Shown: piece by piece, positions 8,350-17,268 of the stretch
Numbering within the stretch: the first letter of the stretch is position 1
Layout of the letters: each line of letters opens with the position of its first letter
NCBI GenBank assembly: GCA_047974375.1
Contig: JBKECF010000095.1
Span: forward strand, 45,376-109,375
Direction of reading: 5' to 3'
From: JBKECF01 sp047974375
GTDB lineage: Bacteria; Bacillota; Clostridia; Lachnospirales; CAMZNU01
DNA: 64,000 bases
The notes under the pieces: model-generated
Database searches by the model: none
What the model was told of the DNA's origin: nothing
Seen by the model: the letters and a program-made list of their open reading frames with translations, nothing else
Made by a program: the position numbers and the translations under genes

Positions 8350-10101
8350 TTATATAGATTCTTTATATGGAATTTTAAATTCAATTTTTGTTTTTTCATT
8401 TGCCTTTGAATAAATATGCAATTTATATTCTTCGCCATAATAAAGGGTTATTCGTCTATTTACATTGTACAAACCTATATTAGTTTCTTGATTGGTTTTT
8501 TTATTGGAAAAATCTGTCCCATTTATTAAATTTAAAACATATTTAAGTCGATCATCTGTCATTCCAACACCAGTATCTTCCACCCATATAACTAAAAGGT
8601 TGTTTTTGTTTTTTTTACCGCCAATAGTTAGGGTGCTTTTTTTAAGACTTTTTTCTATGCCGTGTTGAACTGCATTTTCTACTAAAGGCTGAATTATCAT
8701 TCTAGGAATTACTGCGTTGTATATATCTGGGGAAATGTTATAAACTACATCAAAACGGTTTTCAAACCTTGTTTTTTGAATTTCAATATAGGATTTAATA
8801 ACATCTATTTCGTGGTAAAGTGCCACAACTTCGTTTTCTATGCTGTATCTATAAATATTTGCAAGAGCAGAGGTTATGCTAATTATACCATCCTTGTGAT
8901 TTTCTGTTGCCATTCCACATATTAGAGTTAGGGTGTTATATAAAAAGTGTGGGTTTATTTGGCTTCTAAGGAAGGCGATTTCGGAGCGACGCTCGTTTAA
9001 TTCCATTTCGTACATCTTATTGTAGGTTGTAAAAATATCTCTGTTTAACCTATCTATTTCGTCCATCATATGGTTGTATGACGTGGCTATATTATATGCC
9101 TCTAAACACAATTGCCTTGAAGTATCTATACTTATTCTCTCTTTTAATGCATTTCTCTTTCTAGTTGTTACTTTATCCATTATATTAGTTAGTTCGTAAA
9201 AAGCGTTGGATATTTTTTTCATGTTTCTATAAAATACCATGCTTATTAAAGTTAAAGTAAATAGTAAAATAATGAATTGTTTTTTTACCATAGAGATTAT
9301 TTTTTTTGTATAGATGGATTGATTAATTAAAGTGTACAAATAGGAATTGCTAGCTTTTACATAAAACTTTTGACCATTATAAGTTTGGCTATTATAAATT
9401 ATACTAAATTCCTTTGAAGATGGGTCTGTATGTTTCATGGCTTTGTATAAATTGTTATTACCAAAAATTAAACTATTATTTGTATTTATAAACAATAATT
9501 CTACAGGCATAAAGTTATCATCTATATATGCGTCTCCAAGTAAAGTAGAAATATTTATAGTTATATTTAATGTTCCTATATAACGAGAGTCTATTGTTGC
9601 TAGGTTGTAAACAGGCATTGAAAGAATTTGGCAAGGGTAGGGCGTGCCATCAACTATTAGTTTTTTTCTATCTGAAAATTTTAATTGGGAATCTTTTTCA
9701 ATAGAGTTATAAAGTGAAAAGTCACCCATTACATTAGCAAAGGTTTCATTTTGACCAATAATTGCTATATCTAAAATGCTATTGTTTAGCAATTTTGTAT
9801 TATTTAGTAAGTTAATTACTTGTTGATACAAAGTGAATTTTTTTTCTGGGTCATCTTCAATTAAATATTTTTGAATAATTTTGTTATATGCAATACTTGA
9901 AGCTATATTTTTTAGGTTATCTAGGTTTTTTTCTGTTGCGTACAATACTTGAGATGAATAATCTTCTTGATTGCTTTTTACTGTACTATTTAATAAACGT
10001 GAATAGGAGAAAATACTGAATACAGTTAATAAAATCAAGCTGATACCTAGAAAAAAAGCTAAATAAAGTATTTGCTTCCTAAGGGGTTGTTGTTTTTTCA
10101 T
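8350..10101 (-). CDS. YesM-type sensor histidine kinase
   Basis: The 583-residue membrane kinase has an N-terminal transmembrane helix at about residues 11-32, an extracytoplasmic sensor domain at about 35-270, a second helix at about 275-291, and a HAMP-like linker. A His_kinase domain follows with the phospho-acceptor His385 in QINPHFLYNT. The C-terminal ATPase domain has N-box residues (IIQPLVENAVQHG) and a VEDTGVGM G-box. It should phosphorylate the regulator encoded next. The gene is first in the minus-strand operon and diverges from the rhamnosidase gene at 10299, so the 197-bp gap is probably where the phosphorylated regulator acts on both sides. Confidence 0.92.
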   Translation of the reverse strand: MKKQQPLRKQILYLAFFLGISLILLTVFSIFSYSRLLNSTVKSNQEDYSSQVLYATEKNLDNLKNIASSIAYNKIIQKYLIEDDPEKKFTLYQQVINLLNNTKLLNNSILDIAIIGQNETFANVMGDFSLYNSIEKDSQLKFSDRKKLIVDGTPYPCQILSMPVYNLATIDSRYIGTLNITINISTLLGDAYIDDNFMPVELLFINTNNSLIFGNNNLYKAMKHTDPSSKEFSIIYNSQTYNGQKFYVKASNSYLYTLINQSIYTKKIISMVKKQFIILLFTLTLISMVFYRNMKKISNAFYELTNIMDKVTTRKRNALKERISIDTSRQLCLEAYNIATSYNHMMDEIDRLNRDIFTTYNKMYEMELNERRSEIAFLRSQINPHFLYNTLTLICGMATENHKDGIISITSALANIYRYSIENEVVALYHEIDVIKSYIEIQKTRFENRFDVVYNISPDIYNAVIPRMIIQPLVENAVQHGIEKSLKKSTLTIGGKKNKNNLLVIWVEDTGVGMTDDRLKYVLNLINGTDFSNKKTNQETNIGLYNVNRRITLYYGEEYKLHIYSKANEKTKIEFKIPYKESI

Positions 10102-10298
10102 ATAATACCTCCTAAAATATTATATATTAAAAGTAAACTGTAAAATATGGAAAATTCTAAAGCTAATATGCAAATTTATGATAATAAATATAAGAATATA
10201 AGAAATATGCATAAATGAATAATCTATATGCATTTTTTTTTAATCTTTTTTTCTATAGTATTTATTGTAGATATAGGGCTAAAGATGTGAGGTGAAAA

Positions 10299-12884
10299 AT
10301 GAAAATAGCAAATATGCGTGTGGAAGGTAAAGTTACACCAATAGACATAGACGTAACACCGTCCTTTACATGGAATGTAGTAGGAAATGAAAAAAATTGG
10401 GAGCAAAGCAGTTATAGAATAATTGTAGGAAGAAGCAAAAAGCTTATGGAGAATATAATTTGGGATACAGGATGGAAAAATTCGAGTTTAATGAATGCTA
10501 TTTTTAATAGCTGTATTCTATTGTGTTCTAATGCTATGTATTTTTGGAAAGTTTTACTAAAAGATAAAAATTTTGAAGTTATAGAAAGTGACATAGAAAA
10601 ATTTGAAACGGCGTTTTTTAGCCAAGATTGTTGGCATGGTAAATGGATTGGTGAAAAAGAAGATGGTGTGTATAAAATATATAGAAAAAAATTTTTATTA
10701 AATAAAGAAATAAAAAGTGCAAAGTTATTTATTTCTGGTTTAGGGCACTACACGTTTAAATTAAATAATAAATCTGTTAGTGACAGAGTGTTAGAACCAG
10801 GGTGGACAAACTACAATAAAACCTGTTTTTATTCTACCTATAACATTACTTCTTATTTAAACTATGGCGAAAATGCCATTGGGGTTTTTCTTGGAGATGG
10901 TATGTATAATGTATCTGGAGGAAGATATGTTTATTATGAGCGAAGTTATGGCAAGTGCAAAATGATGGTGCAAATGAATATTACTTACACAGATGGAACT
11001 ACCCATGAAATTTTTACCGATAATACTTGGAAAGTGGCGAAAAGTCCCCTAACTTTTAGTTGTATTTATGGTGGAGAAGATTATGATGGCAGATTAGAGC
11101 AGGATGGATTTTCTCACAAGGATTTTTTAGAGGATGATAACTGGGAGATTGCACAAATAGTTAATAGCCCTAAAGGTATATTGCGTGCACAGGTAAATCC
11201 GCCTTTAAAAGTTAAAAAGGTATATGAACCTGTTGCAATTGAAGAACTAGAACAGGGAGCTTTTTTATACGATTTTGGCAGGAATTTTTCAGGACGTACC
11301 CATTTAAAATTAAAGTCAAATAATAACTGGGGTCAAAAGGTGACTTTAGTAACAGGAGAACTCTTAGATGAGAATAAAATACCAAATCAAAAAGTTACAG
11401 GCATGGGGTATCATTGGCAATATACAATGAATGAAAAGTATGAACAGGATTATACGCCAATGTTTGCCTATACAGGCTTTAGATATGTGAAAGTTGAAGG
11501 GGCAGTTCCAAAAAAATATGAGCATAAGTATAGGGGAATGCCAATTATAGAGGTTTTAGAAGGTGAATTTATATATACAGATGTAGAAACAAATGGTGAA
11601 TTCACATGCTCCAATGAGTTGTTTAATAGTATTCATAAAATTATAAATCAATCTATATTAAGTAATATGAAAAGCCTATTAACGGATTGCCCTCATAGAG
11701 AAAGATTAGGCTGGCTAGAACAAACACATTTAATAGGACCATCTATTATGCATAACTACAATGTGCATAATTTATATAAAAAAATTCAAATGGACATAAA
11801 AGACTCTCAAAGAGAAAATGGTTTAGTGCCTGATATTTGTCCGGAGTATGTGGTGTTTGGATATCATGAGGGGTTTGTGGATTCTCCAGAGTGGGGAAGT
11901 GCATCTATAATAAATCCATGGCATCTATATTTGCGTTATGGCGATATAACAATACTTAGGGATTATTATGAAACAATGAAAAAATATTTGTGCTACTTGA
12001 CGGATAAAACGCATAATTATTTATTGCATCATGGATTAGGTGATTGGCTTGATGAAGGACCTAATAAACCATATTCACAAAATACGCCTGTGCCTCTTGT
12101 TGCCACAGCAATATATTATTACGACATTGTTATTATGGGAAATGTAGCAAGTATATTAAAAATTGGAGAAGATGAGATTTATTTTAAACAGTTGGCCAAT
12201 AAAGTAAAAGGTGAATATAATATACAATTTTTTGACCATCAGACTTATAGATATGCTACAGGAAGCCAAACAGCCCAAGCAATGAGTCTTGTATTTGGTC
12301 TTGTAGAGGAAAAAAGCAAGAAAAGAGTTTTGGAATATCTAATTAAGGATATTGAAAATAGAGGATATAAAATTACTTCTGGTGATATTGGTCACTCATA
12401 TTTATTTAAAATACTTATGGAAAATAATTATAGTTACATACTAGATAAAATGATAAATAAAACAGATAGCCCTGGTTATGGGTATCAGATAAAATACGGT
12501 GCTACTACATTAGCTGAAGAATGGGATGGACCTAATCCAGATAATCCCCATGGCTCTCAAAATCATTTAATGTTAGGTGGAATTGAAGAATGGTTTTATA
12601 GTGGAATTGCTGGAATTAAATTTGCAAATGACGCTACTAGAATAATTATAAAGCCAAGTTTTATAGAAAGTTGTAGCTTTGTTAATGCGTGGGTAACTCA
12701 CCAATATGGAGTTGTAAAGGTTAGTTGGCAAAAAGAAAAGGATGAAATTTTTATAGCAATAGAGATACCGCCAAATACCCACGGAATATTTATAAATGAA
12801 TATGATTTACAAAAAAAAGAATTAGGTTCAGGAAAACATAAATTTGCAGTAAATAGATATAATCATAATGAAAAGAAAAAATAA
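10299..12884 (+). CDS. Alpha-L-rhamnosidase, glycoside hydrolase family 78
   Basis: The 861-residue inverting glycosidase removes terminal alpha-L-rhamnose. The domain order is that of Bac_rhamnosid proteins: N-terminal fibronectin-like and carbohydrate-binding-like beta domains to about residue 430, then an (alpha/alpha)6 barrel. The barrel has the family block DCPHRERLGWLEQ starting at Asp463 and an ATTLAEEWDGP block with Glu740/Glu741 near the usual catalytic base. A C-terminal beta domain closes the protein. There is no signal peptide, so it is probably cytoplasmic. It starts the plus-strand half of the locus, divergent from the sensor kinase, with a GAGGTG ribosome site. Confidence 0.92.
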   Translation: MKIANMRVEGKVTPIDIDVTPSFTWNVVGNEKNWEQSSYRIIVGRSKKLMENIIWDTGWKNSSLMNAIFNSCILLCSNAMYFWKVLLKDKNFEVIESDIEKFETAFFSQDCWHGKWIGEKEDGVYKIYRKKFLLNKEIKSAKLFISGLGHYTFKLNNKSVSDRVLEPGWTNYNKTCFYSTYNITSYLNYGENAIGVFLGDGMYNVSGGRYVYYERSYGKCKMMVQMNITYTDGTTHEIFTDNTWKVAKSPLTFSCIYGGEDYDGRLEQDGFSHKDFLEDDNWEIAQIVNSPKGILRAQVNPPLKVKKVYEPVAIEELEQGAFLYDFGRNFSGRTHLKLKSNNNWGQKVTLVTGELLDENKIPNQKVTGMGYHWQYTMNEKYEQDYTPMFAYTGFRYVKVEGAVPKKYEHKYRGMPIIEVLEGEFIYTDVETNGEFTCSNELFNSIHKIINQSILSNMKSLLTDCPHRERLGWLEQTHLIGPSIMHNYNVHNLYKKIQMDIKDSQRENGLVPDICPEYVVFGYHEGFVDSPEWGSASIINPWHLYLRYGDITILRDYYETMKKYLCYLTDKTHNYLLHHGLGDWLDEGPNKPYSQNTPVPLVATAIYYYDIVIMGNVASILKIGEDEIYFKQLANKVKGEYNIQFFDHQTYRYATGSQTAQAMSLVFGLVEEKSKKRVLEYLIKDIENRGYKITSGDIGHSYLFKILMENNYSYILDKMINKTDSPGYGYQIKYGATTLAEEWDGPNPDNPHGSQNHLMLGGIEEWFYSGIAGIKFANDATRIIIKPSFIESCSFVNAWVTHQYGVVKVSWQKEKDEIFIAIEIPPNTHGIFINEYDLQKKELGSGKHKFAVNRYNHNEKKK

Positions 12885-12899
12885 AACTATGCAAAAATT

Positions 12900-13110
12900 A
12901 TGCTGAACCAGCAGTTCTGCTCTGGTCATAAAGCATGGCTCTAAGACCAAACTAAGCCAACAAGTTGGCAAAAATTGTGTCTATGCAGAACAACGGTGAA
13001 CGGTTGATAAATGCGGAGCTAGATGCATGCTCGAGCAATTTACGGAGTAAACGACCAGAGCATTTAGTTTTTGTGAAACAAAAATTCAGACTCGCTATTT
13101 TTGTACCGCT
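12900..13110. repeat. Intergenic repeat mosaic between rhamnosidase and glycosidase remnant
   Basis: The 301-bp gap 12885-13185 has no gene. It contains perfect 10-bp inverted arms TGCTCTGGTC (12918-12927) and GACCAGAGCA (13053-13062), and a TTTTTGT/ACAAAAA mini-hairpin. Blocks shared with the repeat at 31239-31396 are CTCTGGTCATAAAGC and, in opposite orientation, TTTACGxAGTAAACGACCAGA. It therefore belongs to the same mosaic of dispersed elements. Confidence 0.55.
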
Positions 13111-13185
13111 GTCGCTAGTTATATGTTTTCTTAAAACCTAATTTCCTTATATCTATTGTAGTAAAAAGAAAGGAGTAAGTAAATT

Positions 13186-13515
13186 ATGAAGCTAAAGGAT
13201 AAAAGAATTCAAGCCTATTTAACACCTTATAAATATCCAGAACCTGTTTTAGTGGGTTCTGGTATATCTGGAAGTTTTGATGAGCAAGCTGTGGATATAC
13301 CTTTTGTAACTTATTACAATAATAAGTTTTACATATTATATACAGGATATGACGGAGTTGGGTATCAATCGGCCTTGGCAACTAGTGAGGATTTAGTTCG
13401 TTATGATGGCATATTATATCATTTTTATTGTGCAACGCCCTATAAAGATGGGGACGCAACAAATGCACTTGGCGAATACAGAACAATAGCACTTGCGACA
13501 AGTAGACCGATATAA
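13186..13515 (+). pseudogene. Internally deleted five-bladed propeller glycosidase remnant
   Basis: The 109-codon frame is a join of two ends of a longer enzyme. Residues 1-72 match residues 1-73 of the intact paralogue at 19859-20884 (shared VDIPFV and YQSALATSE). Residues 73-109 match its residues 304-341 (shared LYHFYC and GEYRTI). About 230 residues in between are missing, and the frame is kept. A good AGGAG ribosome site remains, so a short product could still be made, but the catalytic propeller is lost. It lies between the rhamnosidase and permease genes, where an ancestral full-length copy presumably stood. Confidence 0.85.
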
Positions 13516-13541
13516 ATTTTTTTTAAGAAAGGAGCTGGAGT

Positions 13542-14480
13542 GTGAATAAAAAAACAATAAAAGAAAAAGTGGCGGATTTTACAATATCCCTTTGGCGACA
13601 AAGAGAATTATTATTTTTGGCTTTACCTGCAATTATTTTAGTATTGATTTTTAAATATGCATCGATGTATGGAGTACTAATAGCTCTAAAAGATTATAAA
13701 CCAAGATTAGGCATATGGAATAGTCCTTGGGAAGAGCCGTTGCTTGGTAACTTTATAAGATTTTTTAACTATACAGGTTGTTGGAATTTAATATGGAATA
13801 CAGTAAAGGTTGGAGTAGTAACAATGCTTTGTACTTTTCCGGCTCCGATTATATTTGCATTACTATTAAATGAACTTAGAGGCAAATGGTTTAAAAGGGG
13901 TGTACAAACAATATCTTATATACCGCATTTTATTTCTGCAGTTGTAATTGTTGGTATGTTAAATAATTTTGGCTCTTTAGATGGAGTTTTTAATAGTGTA
14001 AGAGCTATGTTCGGCTTTGATCCTGTTAATATGAATTCAGGAAGTGAGTATTTTTTGCTTATGTATGTAGGTTCAGCAGTATGGCAAGGAATGGGCTGGG
14101 GTTCTATTATATATTTGGCTGCACTTTCAAATATAGATACAACTCTTTATGATGTCGCGAATATTGACGGTGCAAATAGATGGCAGAAGATTAAAAATAT
14201 AGCATGGCCAACAATTATGCCTACAACAACTATTTTGCTTATAATGAACGCTGGTAGAGTACTGCAAGCAGATTATACAAAGGTATTACTAATGCAAAAT
14301 GATACTAACAGAAGTTTAATAGATGTAATAGGTACATATGTATACAGAGTTGGTATTGTGCAAGGAGAATTTGAATATGCAACGGCAGTAAATCTTTTTG
14401 TATCTATTGCTAGTTTTATAATGGTTTTTGGAACTAATAAAATAACTCAAAAAATGAATCCAGAAAATAGTTTGTGGTAG
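13542..14480 (+). CDS. ABC sugar importer permease, LplB/YtcO type
   Basis: The 312-residue inner-membrane protein has six predicted hydrophobic segments. Its cytoplasmic EAA loop (DVANIDGANRWQKIKNIAWP, near residue 210) contacts the ATPase. The start is GTG at 13542, supported by an AAGGAG site a few bases upstream. The gene is followed after 9 bases by the second permease, and together they form a heterodimeric oligosaccharide channel. No ATPase is encoded here, which is usual for this family because a shared MsmX-like ATPase serves several importers. Confidence 0.92.
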   Translation: MNKKTIKEKVADFTISLWRQRELLFLALPAIILVLIFKYASMYGVLIALKDYKPRLGIWNSPWEEPLLGNFIRFFNYTGCWNLIWNTVKVGVVTMLCTFPAPIIFALLLNELRGKWFKRGVQTISYIPHFISAVVIVGMLNNFGSLDGVFNSVRAMFGFDPVNMNSGSEYFLLMYVGSAVWQGMGWGSIIYLAALSNIDTTLYDVANIDGANRWQKIKNIAWPTIMPTTTILLIMNAGRVLQADYTKVLLMQNDTNRSLIDVIGTYVYRVGIVQGEFEYATAVNLFVSIASFIMVFGTNKITQKMNPENSLW

Positions 14481-14489
14481 GAGGTTATA

Positions 14490-15383
14490 ATGAAGAAGAA
14501 AAATCAAATACATATTGGAAGCTATTCTGTTGATGTATTTTTAGTATTGATTATGACTTTAATTTGTATAGTTATGATTTACCCCTTTGCAAATATTGTG
14601 GCTATTTCCCTAAGTAGCAGCGCACAAATTAGTACGGGTTCAGTAACATGGTTGCCAAAGGAGTTTAATATTGAAGGATACAAAATTGTATTTGGACAAA
14701 ATGACATTTGGGTTGCTTATAAAAATACGATTATATATGCCATTGTGGCTACTGCTATAAATTTATTTTGTACATCGATGATAGCCTATTCTTTGATGGT
14801 AAAAGATTTTGTATTGCGAAAGCACATTACTATATTTTTACTTATTACAATGTTTTTTAATGGAGGAACCGTTCCGACATATTTAGTAATTAGTAAATTA
14901 AATTTAATGAATACAATGTGGGCTTTAGTTTTGCCAAATGCTATATCAGCATACAATGTTTTTGTATACAGAGCATTTTATAAAGGTATATCAACAGAAA
15001 TAAGAGAGGCAGCAAGAGTAGATGGCGCAAATGAAAGGACTATTCTTTTTAAAATATATGTACCACTTTCAAAGGCGTTGTTTGCAACTTTTGGCTTATT
15101 CTCGGCTGTGTATATATGGAATAGTTATTTTGAGGCTTTATTATATATTAAAGATGCCAATAAACAACCAATTCAAATGATTTTAAGACAAGTGCTATTT
15201 ACGTCGGGAGCTGATGGAGGAACTTTTGATGGCGTAAACGAAATGGTTCAAAATGGTGTAATAAATCCTAAAAATGTGCAATACGCATGTATTGTAGCTA
15301 CAATTGGGCCGATTTTATTAGTTTATCCATTTATACAAAAACATTTTACCCAAGGTATGCAAATAGGAGCTGTAAAAGGTTAG
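14490..15383 (+). CDS. ABC sugar importer permease, LplC/YtcP type
   Basis: The 297-residue partner permease has six hydrophobic segments and the EAA motif EIREAARVDGANE near residue 170. It ends in the family-typical basic tail (HFTQGMQIGAVKG). It follows the first permease by 9 bases and precedes the binding lipoprotein by 27 bases, so the three form one transport unit. A GGAGG ribosome site lies before the ATG. Confidence 0.92.
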   Translation: MKKKNQIHIGSYSVDVFLVLIMTLICIVMIYPFANIVAISLSSSAQISTGSVTWLPKEFNIEGYKIVFGQNDIWVAYKNTIIYAIVATAINLFCTSMIAYSLMVKDFVLRKHITIFLLITMFFNGGTVPTYLVISKLNLMNTMWALVLPNAISAYNVFVYRAFYKGISTEIREAARVDGANERTILFKIYVPLSKALFATFGLFSAVYIWNSYFEALLYIKDANKQPIQMILRQVLFTSGADGGTFDGVNEMVQNGVINPKNVQYACIVATIGPILLVYPFIQKHFTQGMQIGAVKG

Positions 15384-15410
15384 TTTTATATTAATAAAGG
15401 AGAGATGTAA

Positions 15411-17114
15411 ATGAAGAAAAAAAGAATTTTATCAATGTTGCTTGCTTTATCTATGAGTTTTACTTTAATTGCTGGCTGTTCAAAGGACGAAGGTATGAAT
15501 AATAAAGATGTATCCAAGGAAGAAACAACGGGACTTATGGAAAATGGAGAACTATATTTTCCAGAGCTTCCAAACAATACCTTGGCTATTACAGTGTCTG
15601 TACCGAACTTTGGTACAGATCCACAAGGAACAGCTGTACAGGAATTATGGCAGAAAAAAATGGAAGACTATTTAGGCTGTAAATTAGATATTACATGGAA
15701 TATGACACCTTGGCTAGATTATAGAGAAAATGAAAAGGTTCTACTTCAAACAGATGATATTCCAGATGTATCAACTTATTCACAAGGTACCTATGTAAAT
15801 GAATTTGGGTCAGATGGTATAGTACTAGACATATTAAAGTATTCTGATTATTTAGAGTATTACCCAAACTTTGTAAAAGAAACTAATGGCGGAGAGGCAT
15901 ATGCATATAACAATGATGGAACGGCGTATTATTTTATGGATGGTTTTGAAAATCCAGAAAATATAACAGGTGCTCAATCTTTTACTTCCTTCGCCTATAG
16001 ATTTGACATATTGAAAAATAATAATCTTGTGCCAGCGTCTACATTAGATGAGTTTAATAAGCTCTGTGAAAAACTACAAGAATTAATTGACAATGGAACA
16101 ATTGATGCTAACTATGTAATGTCTAACTCAGATAAAAATTATTCTTTTTATCGTGGTTTTGTAGGTATATTTCATACTTGGGATACAACTTATTGGAATG
16201 GAGAAAAATGGTCATTTGGACCAGTTGAAGATAATTTTAGAGAAATGTTAAAGTACTTAAATGGTTTATATAATAAAGGTTTTATTGACCCAGAATTTGC
16301 AACAGACAATGGAGATTATTGTACAGAAAAAGCTGTTACTGGCAATCATCTAATTGTTCCAACGTTATGGGCAGGTATGGCAAAAATGTGGAATACACAA
16401 AGTACAGATGAAACTCAGGAATGGGGATTAGCATATTTACCAGAAAATAGTGCCTATGGTACGCCTTGGAAATGGGGTTCTAGACAAACAGGTAAATCTC
16501 TTAAAGACTCAATGGGCGTAATTATTTCATCGGATACAGAATATCCAGAATGGGTTGTAAGAATGATTGATTATCAATATTCCGACGAAATGATAGAAAT
16601 GATGAATTGGGGTATAGAGGGGGAAACATATACTGTAAATAATGGCGACCATGCATTTACTGAGGGAATACTGAGTGCAGAGGATCCTGTGCAAGCTGCA
16701 GCGGATTATGGAATCATGTCATCTTCAGCCTGCCGTACAGGTATACCATTTACACCACTTACTTTTGAAGCATCAACAGAAATGATACCAGAAGAACCGT
16801 GGTGGAACAGTGATGATGGTTTTTATTCTGGCAAGTATTGGTTTGAGTCAGGCAAAATAGGTGGCGATGAATCTGTATCACCCTATGATAGGCCTCCGGT
16901 TTTAGTTTTATCAGATGAAGAGGCAACAACTAAGGCGGAATTTACAATAAGTTGTGAAACCTATGCAAAGGAAAATTCTCTTAAATTTATAACAGGCGAA
17001 TTAGATATAAATGATGATGCAGCTTGGGAAAGTTATAAAGAGGGAGTAAAAAGCCAAGTAATAGATTACGATGGAACATTGCTAATGCTGCAAGAAAAAT
17101 CAGTCTTAGATTAA
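15411..17114 (+). CDS. Extracellular solute-binding lipoprotein for the LplBC importer
   Basis: The 567-residue protein has a clear lipoprotein signal ending in the lipobox IAGC, with Cys23 lipidated. It has the large two-lobed layout of oligosaccharide-binding proteins paired with LplB/LplC permeases. Acidic, Trp/Tyr-rich segments in the mature part are typical of sugar-binding clefts. It is encoded directly after the two permeases and before a hairpin at 17126, which could lower expression of the glycosidases downstream. The ligand cannot be read; neighbouring enzymes suggest a branched oligosaccharide with rhamnose, galactose and fucose. Confidence 0.9.
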   Translation: MKKKRILSMLLALSMSFTLIAGCSKDEGMNNKDVSKEETTGLMENGELYFPELPNNTLAITVSVPNFGTDPQGTAVQELWQKKMEDYLGCKLDITWNMTPWLDYRENEKVLLQTDDIPDVSTYSQGTYVNEFGSDGIVLDILKYSDYLEYYPNFVKETNGGEAYAYNNDGTAYYFMDGFENPENITGAQSFTSFAYRFDILKNNNLVPASTLDEFNKLCEKLQELIDNGTIDANYVMSNSDKNYSFYRGFVGIFHTWDTTYWNGEKWSFGPVEDNFREMLKYLNGLYNKGFIDPEFATDNGDYCTEKAVTGNHLIVPTLWAGMAKMWNTQSTDETQEWGLAYLPENSAYGTPWKWGSRQTGKSLKDSMGVIISSDTEYPEWVVRMIDYQYSDEMIEMMNWGIEGETYTVNNGDHAFTEGILSAEDPVQAAADYGIMSSSACRTGIPFTPLTFEASTEMIPEEPWWNSDDGFYSGKYWFESGKIGGDESVSPYDRPPVLVLSDEEATTKAEFTISCETYAKENSLKFITGELDINDDAAWESYKEGVKSQVIDYDGTLLMLQEKSVLD

Positions 17115-17125
17115 ATTGTAAAAAT

Positions 17126-17156
17126 GGAGTTGTCTTTGGCAGCTCCTTATTTTTAT
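17126..17156 (+). terminator. Hairpin terminator or attenuator after the binding-protein gene
   Basis: A 7-bp stem GGAGTTG/CAGCTCC (one G-T pair) is followed by TTATTTTTAT. It lies 11 bases after the binding-protein stop codon, in the middle of an otherwise co-directional gene set, so partial termination is likely. Confidence 0.6.
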
Positions 17157-17268
17157 AGAATGGGTGTTAAAATTCAACTATATTATATGAAAAATAACCC
17201 ATAGGATAAATATGGAATAATAAGTAAAGTATAAACTAAAGTAGTTGAATAAAAAATGGAGGAAAAAA

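Noticed and set aside
8337..8438. N-terminal extension of the response regulator from 8438
   Set aside because: It would lie inside the kinase coding region, adds a Lys/Asn-rich stretch not found in receiver domains, and the internal ATG at 8336 has the ribosome site.
12885..13185. A tRNA or small RNA gene in the structured gap
   Set aside because: Inverted arms exist, but no cloverleaf with T-loop consensus could be traced, and the blocks recur in other repeats.
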